Notes: generated by a model from the letters alone, not told the origin. A DNA stretch of 64,000 nucleotides from Rhodococcus sp. IEGM 1409 (GCF_030056735.1 NZ_JASHKN010000005.1:36013-100012), one strand, 5' to 3'; counted from the stretch's first letter, positions 8,558-17,711 are shown. Numbers and translations are program-made.

Positions 8558-9445
8558 CTAGCTGAAGACAACCGTCTTCCGCCCGTGGACCAGCACACGA
8601 TCCTCGAGGTGCCAGCGCAGTCCGCGTGAGAGCACGAGCTTTTCGATGTCTCGACCCTGACGAACCATGTCGGCGACATCGTCGGCATGGTCGACGCGGA
8701 TCACGTCCTGCTCGATGATCGGACCGGCATCGAGTTCAGCGGTCACGTAGTGGCACGTGGCGCCGATCAATTTCACACCGCGCGCGAAGGCCTGGTGGTA
8801 CGGGCGGGCACCGATGAACGACGGCAAGAAGCTGTGGTGGATGTTGATCGCGCGGCCGGTCCAGTGCTCGCACAGTGATTCGGGCAGCACCTGCATGAAG
8901 CGTGCAAGAACCACGGCGTCGGGGTTGTGAGCGTCGACCAGGGCGCGGACCTTCTCGAAGGACGGTCCGCGCTCGGCCGGGTCCTTGGCGAACGGAACGT
9001 GATGGAAATCGATCCCGTGGCGCTCGGTGACACTGCGCAGATCCTCGTGGTTTCCGATGACGGCGCTGATTTCTGCCGGAAGTTCCCCGCCCGCAGCGCG
9101 ACCCAGGAGGTCATGCAAGCAGTGACCTTCCTTGCTCACGAGCAGCACGATCTTCTTGGGTGCGCCCGAGTCGTGAAGCGTCCACTCGGTTTCCGGACCG
9201 ATCTCGGCCGCAACAGCTTTGAACCGTTCACGAAGCTCGTCGATGCTCACGCTCACCGAAGACGCACGGACCGCCTGACGCGTGAAGAACCATCCGGTGT
9301 CGGCATCGGCGTGATACGCCGCTTCCACGATCCATCCACCGACGTCGGTGAGAAAGGTCGAGATGCGTGCGACGATGCCCGTGGTGTCGGGGCAGCCGAG
9401 GGACAGAACATAGCGACGATCGTCGATCGAAGGCGCAGCGGTCAT
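8558..9445 (-). CDS. purU: Formyltetrahydrofolate deformylase
   Basis: A 295-residue PurU, which hydrolyses 10-formyl-THF to THF and formate and balances the one-carbon pool. The N-terminal ACT domain (about residues 8-85) opens with [18 protein letters not shown]. The formyltransferase domain follows, with [20 protein letters not shown] holding the catalytic Asn and His, and [11 protein letters not shown] the catalytic Asp. ATG 9445 is chosen over a start 46 codons upstream because family members begin just before the ACT domain. Divergent from deoC. Confidence 0.93.
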   Translation of the reverse strand: MTAAPSIDDRRYVLSLGCPDTTGIVARISTFLTDVGGWIVEAAYHADADTGWFFTRQAVRASSVSVSIDELRERFKAVAAEIGPETEWTLHDSGAPKKIVLLVSKEGHCLHDLLGRAAGGELPAEISAVIGNHEDLRSVTERHGIDFHHVPFAKDPAERGPSFEKVRALVDAHNPDAVVLARFMQVLPESLCEHWTGRAINIHHSFLPSFIGARPYHQAFARGVKLIGATCHYVTAELDAGPIIEQDVIRVDHADDVADMVRQGRDIEKLVLSRGLRWHLEDRVLVHGRKTVVFS

Positions 9446-9509
9446 GCGGCCTAGTCTCTCAGGTGCGGCTGCGGCGACGGTCGAGTGGTGGTGTGCCAAG
9501 CTTTCCATC

Positions 9510-10175
9510 ATGTCTGAAGCTGCGCTCACTCGTTCCCAGGTTGCCGCGATGGTGGACCACACTCTCCTCAAACCCGAAGCCACCGCGGCCGATGTGACCG
9601 CCCTGATCGACGAAGCACGCAGCCTCGGTGTGCTGGCTGTCTGTGTCTCGCCGTCGATGTTGCCGATTCGCGCCGACGGACTGGTGACGGCGGCCGTCGT
9701 CGGATTCCCGTCGGGGAAGCATCATTCGCTGGTCAAGGGCGCTGAAGCGCGACTGGCCGTCGATCAGGGCGCAGCCGAGATCGACATGGTCATCGACGTA
9801 GGAGCGGCGGTTGCCGGCGACTATAGCGCTGTGCTCGCAGACATCCTCACCGTCCGTGAGGCGATGGGGGAGAGTGCGATCCTCAAAGTGATCCTCGAAA
9901 CCGCAGCGCTGTCCGACGAGGCCATCGTCGAATGCTGCCGCGCAGCTGTGCGTGCCGGGGCGAACTTCGTCAAGACCTCCACCGGATTCCATCCTGCGGG
10001 CGGGGCAACCGTCGAGGCCGTCGAACTGATGGCGCAGACGGTCGGTCCGGGCGTGGGAGTCAAGGCCAGCGGCGGAATACGTACGACGCAGGCGGCACTC
10101 GACATGATCGCGGCCGGCGCCACCCGCCTCGGATTATCCGGAACCCGAGCAGTGTTGGACGGTCTGACCGACTAG
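9510..10175 (+). CDS. deoC: Deoxyribose-phosphate aldolase
   Basis: A 221-residue class I aldolase that splits 2-deoxyribose-5-phosphate to acetaldehyde and glyceraldehyde-3-phosphate. The Schiff-base lysine is in [11 protein letters not shown] and the second catalytic lysine in [11 protein letters not shown]. Early motifs [11 protein letters not shown] and VCVSPSML are typical. Start ATG 9510 matches family length. Its TAG stop lies in a CTAG tetramer that also gives the stop of the convergent DUF2993 gene. Equivalent to Rv0478. Confidence 0.95.
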   Translation: MSEAALTRSQVAAMVDHTLLKPEATAADVTALIDEARSLGVLAVCVSPSMLPIRADGLVTAAVVGFPSGKHHSLVKGAEARLAVDQGAAEIDMVIDVGAAVAGDYSAVLADILTVREAMGESAILKVILETAALSDEAIVECCRAAVRAGANFVKTSTGFHPAGGATVEAVELMAQTVGPGVGVKASGGIRTTQAALDMIAAGATRLGLSGTRAVLDGLTD

Positions 10176-10942
10176 GTCAGCAGGCCGCAGCTGTCCGGCA
10201 CCGCCGAGGTGTTCTGGTTGTTCGCGTCGGCGACGGGCATGGCGTAAGCGCCGCCCTCGAGCGAGATCTCGATAGCGTCGTCGGTGACGGTCAGCTTGGT
10301 GGGCTTCATGTCCAGCGGGTACGTCTGCAGGCTGTCGGTGAGTGTCTGGACGATGCCGTCGACCAGGTCGGTCGGCAGACCCAATCCGAGAATCTCGGCG
10401 CCGACGGTCTGAACGTCGACCACACCGTTCGTGACGGTGGGCTTGACCGTGAGCTTCGCGAGCCCGACCGGTCCGACGTCGAATGCGAGTGTTCCGGCGC
10501 TCGAGTCGGCGGTGACGCCGGAGACGAGGCCACCGAAGGTCTGCTCCTGCAACGTGGCGAGAATACCTGCGGTAGACCAGGTGACGTCGGCGCTGGAGCT
10601 GCCGATGGTGCCGCTGTTACCCGCCGAGGGCTGCAAGTTGATGTCGTTCACCTTCGCGTGAACCTGCATTCCCGTTGCGGGACCGAACGAAGAGTCGTCA
10701 CTGTCGATGCTGATGTACGGCACCTTCTTGTCGACTGCCTGCAGGAGTACGGGCTTCCAGCTCAACCCGACATCGACCTGGGATCCCAGTTCGCTCTGGA
10801 ACTGGTCGGCCATGCAGGTCTTCACCTGGTTGCGTACGTACAGTTCTCCACCGACGAGTGCCGCGACGAGTACGGCGATCACCACGAGAAGGATGATGAG
10901 CACTCGATTGCGCGGACGAGGGTTGTTCGCTGCGACAGTCAT
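10172..10942 (-). CDS. DUF2993 (LmeA-like) membrane-anchored protein (Rv0479c-like)
   Basis: A 256-residue protein with one N-terminal membrane anchor ([21 protein letters not shown]) and a long extracytoplasmic beta-rich domain. The domain fits DUF2993, a family that includes the lipid-binding LmeA of mycobacteria (recalled). ATG 10942 is preferred over longer starts because the anchor then begins near residue 13. Position after deoC equals Rv0479c. A role in envelope lipid handling is an inference from the family. Confidence 0.82.
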   Translation of the reverse strand: MTVAANNPRPRNRVLIILLVVIAVLVAALVGGELYVRNQVKTCMADQFQSELGSQVDVGLSWKPVLLQAVDKKVPYISIDSDDSSFGPATGMQVHAKVNDINLQPSAGNSGTIGSSSADVTWSTAGILATLQEQTFGGLVSGVTADSSAGTLAFDVGPVGLAKLTVKPTVTNGVVDVQTVGAEILGLGLPTDLVDGIVQTLTDSLQTYPLDMKPTKLTVTDDAIEISLEGGAYAMPVADANNQNTSAVPDSCGLLT

Positions 10943-11069
10943 TCGCCAGATTCTTCCCGACGAGTCTGAACGAACTCTGTGAATACGTACTTCCTCATTC
11001 ATGTGATGCGCGACACAGTCGCCCGTAGTCTGTTCGAAACGGCGTTTTCGACGGTCACCGGAGGTGGTC

Positions 11070-11648
11070 ATGGCTTCGGACTACGAATCACTCGAGCTGC
11101 TGGCGCTGCGACAGTGCGGATTTGTCACGGCTCTCCAGGCATCCGAACTGGGTTTCGGTCTGGCCTTGATGGACGAGATGGCGGAATCGGGAGCTTGGAC
11201 GTGTGAGTGTCGCGGACTCTTCCGTCTCGAACGCGTCAGACATACTGCCTTGGACGAGTTTGCGAAGTGGTGCACGTGGTTCGCCGGTAGCGCAACTGTC
11301 TCGCATTACAGCGCCGCAGATCTACATGGCCTCGGGCACCTGCAACCTCGCTTCATTCATCTCTCCGTTGCGCACCCTCTCGCAGCGCCGACCCGCCAGG
11401 TCGCTCTGCACCGACTGCCGCTCGCAGACGACGAGTGTGAACAGATCGGGCCCATCCGCATCACCACACCGCTGCGTACCGTGCACGACCTCGCTTCCGG
11501 TGGAATTTCTCAAGTTCTGCTCAACGAAGTAGTCGCCGATGCGGTGGCGATAGGCCGACTCGACGCGCACGAGTTGTATCTCTCGTGTGAAAACGCGAGT
11601 GTCGACGTTGCCGTTCGGGTGGAGTTGGCGCTCGCCGCAAGCCTGTAA
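11070..11648 (+). CDS. Orphan AbiEi-type antitoxin-like protein
   Basis: A 192-residue soluble protein resembling actinobacterial AbiEi antitoxins. An N-terminal winged-helix part (LLALRQCGFVTALQASELGF, about residues 8-27) is followed by TVSHYSAADLHGLGHLQPRF and ITTPLRTVHDLA, common in that group. Such proteins normally sit beside an AbiEii nucleotidyltransferase toxin. None is present here: downstream are 309 non-coding bases and upstream is the DUF2993 gene. GGAGG lies five bases before ATG 11070. It may be a solitary regulator or the remainder of a decayed type IV pair. The family call is from pattern memory. Confidence 0.65.
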   Translation: MASDYESLELLALRQCGFVTALQASELGFGLALMDEMAESGAWTCECRGLFRLERVRHTALDEFAKWCTWFAGSATVSHYSAADLHGLGHLQPRFIHLSVAHPLAAPTRQVALHRLPLADDECEQIGPIRITTPLRTVHDLASGGISQVLLNEVVADAVAIGRLDAHELYLSCENASVDVAVRVELALAASL

Positions 11649-11957
11649 TCGAGATCGATTTTGATGCCGCTGCGACCTTCCGGCATCATGCCGGAAATCG
11701 AACATGACGCCGATATCAGAGATTTGAAACGCGCTACTTCGGGGCGAATGTTTTGTCTTTCGCGCAGGTAGGACAATATCTAGTCCGGCGGTTCGGGACT
11801 TTCCGCCTATGGTTATCGCAGCTCAGCGATGTCGCCTATGAACCAAATCTGCGAAAAGCGTAGTTACTTTACAGTCAATGGGATAACGTCACGGCATCAA
11901 AGCAGACGGACGCTTGTCCTGGACGGCTGTCTGCCCCCGTTGTCGAGAGGGTTGTGG
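11649..11957. other. 309-bp intergenic region with one hairpin
   Basis: No coding frame is supported. A hairpin at 11678-11696 (stem TTCCGGCA/TGCCGGAA, loop TCA) probably ends the AbiEi-like transcript. A weak promoter candidate (TTGTCT near 11754, TATCTA near 11778) could serve the Ig-repeat gene. All three forward frames were read for a toxin gene or remnant and none was found. Confidence 0.5.
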
Positions 11958-13397
11958 ATGTCCGTGAGTGGTGTTCGTCGTGTTATCGGTGGTTTGAGCG
12001 TGTTTGCTGTTGCTGCGGGATTCGCGGTGGTTGCGGGTGTCGGGGTTGCGAGTGCGGCTCCGGTGACGGCTGAGTTCAATTCGAGTGGTTACAAGATCAC
12101 GCGAACGATCAGTAACGCGACGCCGTCGGAAGGTGATGTGATCACCTCTGCGACGGTGTTCAAGCGGACCGACTTTCTGGTCAATTACCTCTACGCGGTT
12201 CGGGATTTTCATCCGTCGTGCATGACTTATGTCGAGGGTTCGGCGAAGGTGAACGGGAAGGCGTATTCCCCGGAGATGCCGGTGAGCGCTGATTCTGTGC
12301 GTGTCAGTGCGAGCATCACCGATTGGCCGTTGTATCAGAACAATACGAAGTCGTTCGAGTTTCAGTATCGGGTCGGTGCAGGGTGTGAACGCGGAGCGGA
12401 CTTGGTGAGTACCGTTCATTTCGACGGTTCGGCTTGGGTGAATGACACGACAAACGGCCGTGGTCCGTCGGTGCAGGTTCAGAAGAACGTGTCGACGACG
12501 ACGCTTGCTCCCGTCGGTGGCGCTCAGGTGGGACAACCGGTGACGTTGAGTGCGACGGTAACCGGTGGTGCCGACGGTGATTCGGTGGAGTTCTTCGACG
12601 CGGGTTCCAAGATCGGTGCGGGCACGCTCGCCAATGGTGTTGCAACACTGGCCTGGACGCCGACCACCCGTGGAGATCATTCGATCACAGCGAAGTTCGC
12701 CGACACGGCGCGCGCCGTCGGTTCGACTTCGGCACCGGTGAACGTGAACGTTTCGCAGGCCGATGCTCAGTCCAGCACGGCCCTGACGGCGATCTCGGGC
12801 GCGCAGGTCGGCAAGTCGACCACTCTCAAAGCGACTGTGTCCGCGTCGGGCACCGGTGGAACAGTCACGTTCAAGGTCGGTGGAACGGTGCTGGCTTCGG
12901 TACCGGTGGCCGGCAACGGTGAAGCCACCTACGCCTGGGTTCCGACGGTTGCAGGTGCGCAGACGGTGGAAGCTGTGTTCGCCGGCCGATCCGGTGTCAC
13001 CGGGTCGAGTACCACCGCAAATGTGACAGTCGCCGAACAACCCGCCGGAACAACAAGCTCCACAACAGATCTCAGCGTAGTGCCGGGGCAGGTGGGCGTA
13101 GCGCAGACCATCTCCGCTCAGATCAGCCCCGCAAATGCAGGTGGCACAGTCACCTTCAAGGACGGCGAGTCGGTCATCGGCACGGCAACGGTCGATTCGT
13201 CCGGAAAAGCCAGCCTTTCGTGGAAGCCCGCAACTCAGGGTCAGCGCGTTGTCGCGGCGGAGTACTCGGGCGCTGGAACCGTGACGGCGTCGTCCGATCA
13301 GGTCTCAGTCCAGATCGCCGCACCCGTCGACGGTGGAGAACCCGGCAACGGCGGAACCGGTTCGCTCAACAGCCTCGGCAACATCTTCGGGTCCTAG
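11958..13397 (+). CDS. Secreted protein with three bacterial Ig-like repeats
   Basis: A 479-residue exported protein. The signal peptide (about residues 1-34) ends in VASAAP. A 130-residue N-terminal domain with two cysteines (HPSCMTY, GAGCERG) could form a disulfide. Three Ig-like repeats of about 90 residues follow, beginning near TTTLAPVGGAQVGQPV, TALTAISGAQVGKSTT and TTDLSVVPGQVGVAQT, each with a TVTF/SVEF core. The tail is Gly/Asn-rich (GGTGSLNSLGNIFGS) with no LPXTG anchor. ATG 11958 follows AGAGGG. The first third uses T/G-ending codons far more than its C-ending neighbours. A surface or adhesin-like role is inferred. Confidence 0.8.
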   Translation: MSVSGVRRVIGGLSVFAVAAGFAVVAGVGVASAAPVTAEFNSSGYKITRTISNATPSEGDVITSATVFKRTDFLVNYLYAVRDFHPSCMTYVEGSAKVNGKAYSPEMPVSADSVRVSASITDWPLYQNNTKSFEFQYRVGAGCERGADLVSTVHFDGSAWVNDTTNGRGPSVQVQKNVSTTTLAPVGGAQVGQPVTLSATVTGGADGDSVEFFDAGSKIGAGTLANGVATLAWTPTTRGDHSITAKFADTARAVGSTSAPVNVNVSQADAQSSTALTAISGAQVGKSTTLKATVSASGTGGTVTFKVGGTVLASVPVAGNGEATYAWVPTVAGAQTVEAVFAGRSGVTGSSTTANVTVAEQPAGTTSSTTDLSVVPGQVGVAQTISAQISPANAGGTVTFKDGESVIGTATVDSSGKASLSWKPATQGQRVVAAEYSGAGTVTASSDQVSVQIAAPVDGGEPGNGGTGSLNSLGNIFGS

Positions 13398-13415
13398 CCC
13401 GACGCCTGCACAAAG

Positions 13416-13452
13416 ACGCCCCACCGCGGAGAGCACCTCCGCGGCGGGGCGT
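13416..13452. terminator. Strong bidirectional hairpin terminator
   Basis: A 16-bp stem with one mismatch pairs 13416-13431 with 13437-13452 around the loop AGCAC, followed by TT on the plus strand. It lies between the convergent Ig-repeat and methyltransferase genes. Confidence 0.85.
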
Positions 13453-13467
13453 TTCCCGTCTGTGAGG

Positions 13468-14256
13468 TCAGGGGTTAGGCGCCACGACATGCCAGGGCAC
13501 GGTCAAGATGCAGTCACGAAGGCGTCGACGCGCGGGCTGGACGGGAATTCCTTGCGCCCGAAGAATTTCCAAGGCGGCGGCCCAGCGGTGGCGAGGGCCG
13601 AACGAGGCGTGCGGCGCAGCAGTGGCCCAGGCTCGATCGGCAGCGCTGAGCAACGCATGGATCGGCTCGCCCGGAACATTGCGATGGATGAGAGCCTTCG
13701 GCAGTCGTTCCGCGATGTCGGACGGTCGCTCGACGTCGAAGGGGTCCCAAGCCAATGTCAGAGTCAAAGGACGATCGGCGTCGAGAAGTACCCAGGCGCA
13801 ACGCCTCCCGAGTTCGTCGCAGGTGCCGTCGAGTAACAGTCCGCCCGGTGCGAGACCGGACTGGATGTGCGACCAGGCCGAATGAACCGCGTCCTCCGGG
13901 TACTGCCGGAGAACGTTGAATGCGCGCACGAAAATGGGTGTGAGACCGGCCAGTTCGAATCCACCGCGGGCGAAGCTGACACCGTCACGACTCTCGACCA
14001 CGCGGGCGGGGTCGATCTCGAGTCCGATGACGCGTCGGTCCCGCCGGACAGCGGAGAGGCGGCTTGCCATCTCGAAGGTGGTGTCCGGCCTCGCCCCGTA
14101 TCCGAGGTCGACGATCAACGGATCGGCAGCGTTGTCGAGGGCGTGCGCGATCGTGCGGTTGTGGAGGATCCACCGGTCACTTCGTCGCAATCGGTTGATC
14201 CCCGTCGTGCCACGGGTGATGACCCCCTCGATCTTCGGGGGTGGAGCCTTCTTCAC
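13468..14256 (-). CDS. Class I SAM-dependent methyltransferase-like protein
   Basis: A 262-residue protein with a Rossmann-type SAM site: IVDLGYGARPDTT (about residues 48-60) is motif I and VIGLEIDPARV the acidic motif II. The remainder matches no methyltransferase subgroup I can name. The start is GTG 14256. It lies seven bases after the DUF2505 gene on the same strand, so co-transcription is likely. Target unknown. The atypical motif I (GYG rather than GxGxG) leaves some doubt about activity. Confidence 0.75.
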   Translation of the reverse strand: MKKAPPPKIEGVITRGTTGINRLRRSDRWILHNRTIAHALDNAADPLIVDLGYGARPDTTFEMASRLSAVRRDRRVIGLEIDPARVVESRDGVSFARGGFELAGLTPIFVRAFNVLRQYPEDAVHSAWSHIQSGLAPGGLLLDGTCDELGRRCAWVLLDADRPLTLTLAWDPFDVERPSDIAERLPKALIHRNVPGEPIHALLSAADRAWATAAPHASFGPRHRWAAALEILRAQGIPVQPARRRLRDCILTVPWHVVAPNP

Positions 14257-14263
14257 GCCGGCT

Positions 14264-14764
14264 TCAGCGAGCGGCGAGCCAGGTCGCCGTGACCTGAGCT
14301 TCGGTACGGAAAAGATCGACGAGGTTGATGAGCATGAGCTGTTCCAACTTCGCGCCGATGAACGGTATGAAAACCTTGGCCTCGGACGTGGTTCGCAGCG
14401 TGGACCCGGTATCGGTGGCGAACAACTCCATGGTTCCGGACAGACTTCCCGGCCCGGCGGGGATGGAAGCCTCGTATGTTCCGGTCACTGTGTCACCGAA
14501 GGCGCCGTACGACTCCTTACGAGTGATGACCAGGTCCTTCTTCATCACAGTCTGGGCGATGTCCGGCAAATCGGTACGCGGAAGAATGTGGTGGAGCACG
14601 AGATCGATTCCGGAGTCGGTGACCTCGAAATGTTCAACATGGTTCTCGGAATGCTTGCGCATCTCGTCGACGCGGGCCTCCCAGTACGAGCGGTCCGCCA
14701 GCGCCGCGTAGACCTGCTCGGGGGAGTGCTGATAGCGGGCGGAGTAGTCGATGCGGCGAGCCAT
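14264..14764 (-). CDS. DUF2505 protein, copy 2
   Basis: A 166-residue SRPBCC/START-like lipid-binding-fold protein of family DUF2505. It aligns by eye along its whole length with the neighbour at 14867. Both start M(A/S)RRI with YxxPxxxVxxAxxxxxYWxxR, share (L/V)xPFxGxKxE, and end near LxxxExxxTxxW. M. tuberculosis has a single copy here (Rv0481c), so this is a tandem duplication. Function unknown. Confidence 0.82.
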   Translation of the reverse strand: MARRIDYSARYQHSPEQVYAALADRSYWEARVDEMRKHSENHVEHFEVTDSGIDLVLHHILPRTDLPDIAQTVMKKDLVITRKESYGAFGDTVTGTYEASIPAGPGSLSGTMELFATDTGSTLRTTSEAKVFIPFIGAKLEQLMLINLVDLFRTEAQVTATWLAAR

Positions 14765-14794
14765 GATCGAAAAGAATACCGGTTACGCGCTGTG

Positions 14795-14846
14795 ACAAGG
14801 CAAATTGGCTGTATCCGCAGACGAGGCAAATTGGCCGCATCCACAA
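14795..14846. repeat. 26-bp direct repeat between the DUF2505 genes
   Basis: Two imperfect copies (14795-14820 and 14821-14846) share GAGGCAAATTGGC-type cores and differ at a few positions. They lie upstream of the 14264-14764 gene on its strand, so they could be a duplicated operator or a scar of the gene duplication. Confidence 0.8.
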
Positions 14847-14866
14847 CTATCGCCGCCCGCGGGATT

Positions 14867-15364
14867 TTACTTCGCGGTCCACTCCCGGGTGAAGTCCTGT
14901 TCGGCCTGGATGAGCCGGACAACCTCGTCGACTATCGCGCTTTCGATCTTTCCGCCGAGGAACGGGATCTTGACTTCGACCTCACCGTCGATCTCGAGAG
15001 TGGCGGAGTTCTCGTCACCCGTCAGGACCTGGGTGCCCTCGATACGGGCGGGAACGCCGTCGACGTGGGCGGAGAAGGTGCCGGTGGCCTTGCCGTCCTT
15101 GAACGGCGCCATCGTTTCACTGCGCTTGATGACGATGTCGCCGTTGACGACCTTGGACACCATGCTCGGGAGGTGCTCGGCGGCAATGATCTGCGACATC
15201 GTGACTGCGACGGTCTCGTCGCGCACGGTCAGCTCTTCGATCGCTGCGCCGGGACCACCGACAGCGACGATTCGGTCGCGCCAGTACTGCTCGGAGGTCA
15301 CCGCCTCGTGGACCTTCTCGGCGGGGACTGTGTACTTCGACAAATGCTCGATGCGACGGCTCAC
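14867..15364 (-). CDS. DUF2505 protein, copy 1 (Rv0481c-like)
   Basis: A 165-residue SRPBCC-fold protein whose core EVKIPFLGGKIESAIVDEVV and C-terminal EQDFTREWTAK are typical DUF2505. The start GTG 15364 gives MSRRIEHLSKY, matching the start of its tandem paralogue. It is divergent from murB, as Rv0481c is from Rv0482. It probably binds a hydrophobic ligand (fold inference). No enzyme motif is visible. Confidence 0.85.
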   Translation of the reverse strand: MSRRIEHLSKYTVPAEKVHEAVTSEQYWRDRIVAVGGPGAAIEELTVRDETVAVTMSQIIAAEHLPSMVSKVVNGDIVIKRSETMAPFKDGKATGTFSAHVDGVPARIEGTQVLTGDENSATLEIDGEVEVKIPFLGGKIESAIVDEVVRLIQAEQDFTREWTAK

Positions 15365-15420
15365 GATTGTGGAGGCTACCGTTTATCGATGTGTGGGACG
15401 TAACCATTGGCAGACGCGTC

Positions 15421-16482
15421 GTGGAATCAGGCGCTTTCGTGTCCGAGAACGTTGACTTGTCAGGATTGACGACGCTCCGAATCGGGGGACCGGCGCGGCT
15501 GCTCGCAGAATGCCCGACGACGCAGTCGTTGATCGACGTCGTGACGCTGCTCGATCGCGAGCAGATTCCGACGCTGATTCTCGCCGGCGGATCGAATCTC
15601 GTGATTTCCGACGCGGGATTCGACGGAGTTGTCGTTCGTGTGGCCAACACCACCGTGAGCCTCGACACGGACCGCGTCGTTGCCGAAGCGGGCGCGGTCT
15701 GGGACGAAGTAGTCGGGCAATCGGTCGCCGCGGAGTTGGGCGGCCTCGAGTGCCTCTCCGGCATTCCGGGCTCCACTGGTGCGACGCCGGTACAGAACGT
15801 CGGCGCATACGGCGTCGAGGTTGGTTCGCGGCTCCGGCGAGTTCAATTGCTCGACCGACGCAGTGGCGAAGTGTCGTGGGCCGAACCGTCGAAACTCGAG
15901 TTGGGTTACCGGTCGAGCGTTCTCAAGCATTCGGATGCAGCAGTGGTTCTCGCCGTCGAATTCGATGCCTCGACCGACGGATTGAGCGCCCCGCTCGCGT
16001 ACCGCGAACTGTTCACTGCACTCGGAGCCGAGGAAGGCGCGCGGTTGCCTGCGTCGCAGGTCCGCGAGGCAGTTCTGGGGCTCCGGACAGGCAAGGCGAT
16101 GGTCCTCGATCCGTACGACCACGACACCTGGAGCGCGGGTTCCTTCTTCACCAACCCCGTGGTGCCCGACGACAAGCTGCCCGTCGTGCTCTCCGCCATC
16201 GCCGAACAACTCGGAGACGTCACCGTGCCGCAGTTCCCCGGCAGTGGTGGAACCAAGCTCTCGGCCGGATGGTTGATCGAACGTGCCGGGTTCTCGAAGG
16301 GTTATCCCGGCGAAGATGCACCGGCCAGGCTGTCGACCAAACACACCTTGGCATTGACCAACCGAGGGTCCGCAACGAGTGCGGATGTGGTCTCGCTCGC
16401 GCGGACAGTGCGCGACGGCGTCGAAGCCGCGTTCGGCGTCCGACTGGAACCAGAACCGGTAACTGTGGGCTGCACCGTCTGA
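15421..16482 (+). CDS. murB: UDP-N-acetylenolpyruvoylglucosamine reductase
   Basis: MurB reduces UDP-GlcNAc-enolpyruvate to UDP-MurNAc with NADPH and FAD in cytoplasmic peptidoglycan synthesis. The FAD-binding part contains TTLRIGGPARLL and LAGGSNLVISDAGF. ECLSGIPGSTGATPVQNVGA is the flavin-loop motif. AGSFFTNPVV carries the catalytic Ser and KHTLALTNRGSAT the C-terminal catalytic region, so this is a type I MurB. The start is uncertain: the frame is open to TTG 15367, and GTG 15421 or GTG 15439 fit the family best. No start has a good ribosome site. lprQ follows 32 bases downstream. Confidence 0.92.
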   Translation: MESGAFVSENVDLSGLTTLRIGGPARLLAECPTTQSLIDVVTLLDREQIPTLILAGGSNLVISDAGFDGVVVRVANTTVSLDTDRVVAEAGAVWDEVVGQSVAAELGGLECLSGIPGSTGATPVQNVGAYGVEVGSRLRRVQLLDRRSGEVSWAEPSKLELGYRSSVLKHSDAAVVLAVEFDASTDGLSAPLAYRELFTALGAEEGARLPASQVREAVLGLRTGKAMVLDPYDHDTWSAGSFFTNPVVPDDKLPVVLSAIAEQLGDVTVPQFPGSGGTKLSAGWLIERAGFSKGYPGEDAPARLSTKHTLALTNRGSATSADVVSLARTVRDGVEAAFGVRLEPEPVTVGCTV

Positions 16483-16514
16483 TTCCTGACAGAGCCCGCA
16501 GGTAGCCTGTTGAA

Positions 16515-17711
16515 GTGCATGAGCTGGGTGGTCGGAGAAGTCGTTCGCGTCTTGTTGCGTTGGTAGCTGTATTGCTCGCTGTGATGGTGGCCCTCGTCGG
16601 CTGCACGATCGGCGGCAAGGACGGACAGGGCGGCGCGGCGGCCGCCGAACCAGCACCGGTGGCGACCGTGGTCTCGACGCCGGCGCCCGGCACCAAAGAT
16701 GTCAGCCCGGTCGCCCCCGTCTCGGTAGCGGTGACCCAGGGAACGCTGTCCGACGTCAACCTCAGCAACGCGGCCGGCAAGGCCGTCGCCGGACAACTGT
16801 CGCCCGACAAGACATCGTTCACCGTCAGTGAGGCACTCGGCTACGGCACCACGTATTCGTGGTCGGGCTCGGCAACCGGAACCGACGGTAAATCCGTGCC
16901 GGTCCAAGGGAGCTTTACGACGGTTGCCCCGGAGTCGACCACCGTCGCCACCCTCAACATCGCCGACGACCAAGAAGTTGGCATCGCGGCACCGATCACG
17001 TTGCAGTTCGACAACTCCGTCGTCGACAAGGCTGCCGTCGAGAAGGCTCTTGTCGTGACCACAGTGCCGCCCACCGCCGGATCGTGGGCTTGGCTGGCTG
17101 ACGACAACGGCGGATCTCGGGCCCATTGGCGCCCGGCCGATTACTGGGTGCCAGGAACGACTGTCCATTTGGATGCCAAGCTCTACGGCTTGAACTACGG
17201 CGGTGGCGCCTACGGCGACCAGGATCTCACGCTCGATTTCACGATCGGTCGCAGCCAGATCGTGAAGGCGAATGCACCGAGCCACCGCATGCAGGTGGTG
17301 CGGGACGGCCAGACGATCATGGACATTCCCGTCAGCTACGGCGAGGGCAACGAACCCCGAAACGTCACGCGCAGTGGCATTCACATGGTGACCGAGAAGT
17401 ACGAAGACTTCATGATGTCCAACCCGCCGTTCTACGAGAACGTGCGCGAGCGTTGGGCGGTGCGCATCTCCAACAACGGCGAATTCATCCACGCCAATCC
17501 TGAAACCACCGGGGTGCAGGGCTCGTCGAACGTCACGAACGGTTGCATCAACCTGTCGACGTCTGACGCGCAGGAGTACTTCGGAACGGCCCTCTACGGT
17601 GACCCCGTCGAGGTGACCGGCACGTCGATCGACCTGTCTCCTGCGGACGGCGACATCTACGACTGGGCGATCGATCTGCCGACCTGGAAGTCGATGTCCG
17701 CACTGGCATAA
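16515..17711 (+). CDS. lprQ: LprQ-type L,D-transpeptidase lipoprotein
   Basis: A 398-residue exported lipoprotein. The signal helix ends in the lipobox LVGC (Cys about residue 33). Two Ig-like domains follow (about 50-150 and 155-250) and then a YkuD catalytic domain. The catalytic stretch is FIHANPETTGVQGSS followed by NVTNGCINLS. The His of the usual S/T-H-G-C core is Asn here, which I recall for the M. tuberculosis homologue LdtMt5 (Rv0483) too. Such enzymes form 3-3 peptidoglycan cross-links in the periplasm. The start is GTG 16515. It sits directly behind murB, as in mycobacteria. Confidence 0.92.
   Translation: MHELGGRRSRSRLVALVAVLLAVMVALVGCTIGGKDGQGGAAAAEPAPVATVVSTPAPGTKDVSPVAPVSVAVTQGTLSDVNLSNAAGKAVAGQLSPDKTSFTVSEALGYGTTYSWSGSATGTDGKSVPVQGSFTTVAPESTTVATLNIADDQEVGIAAPITLQFDNSVVDKAAVEKALVVTTVPPTAGSWAWLADDNGGSRAHWRPADYWVPGTTVHLDAKLYGLNYGGGAYGDQDLTLDFTIGRSQIVKANAPSHRMQVVRDGQTIMDIPVSYGEGNEPRNVTRSGIHMVTEKYEDFMMSNPPFYENVRERWAVRISNNGEFIHANPETTGVQGSSNVTNGCINLSTSDAQEYFGTALYGDPVEVTGTSIDLSPADGDIYDWAIDLPTWKSMSALA

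Noticed and set aside
11649..11828. Remnant of an AbiEii toxin after the AbiEi-like gene
   Set aside because: All three forward frames are closed by stops within a short distance and no nucleotidyltransferase motif is visible.
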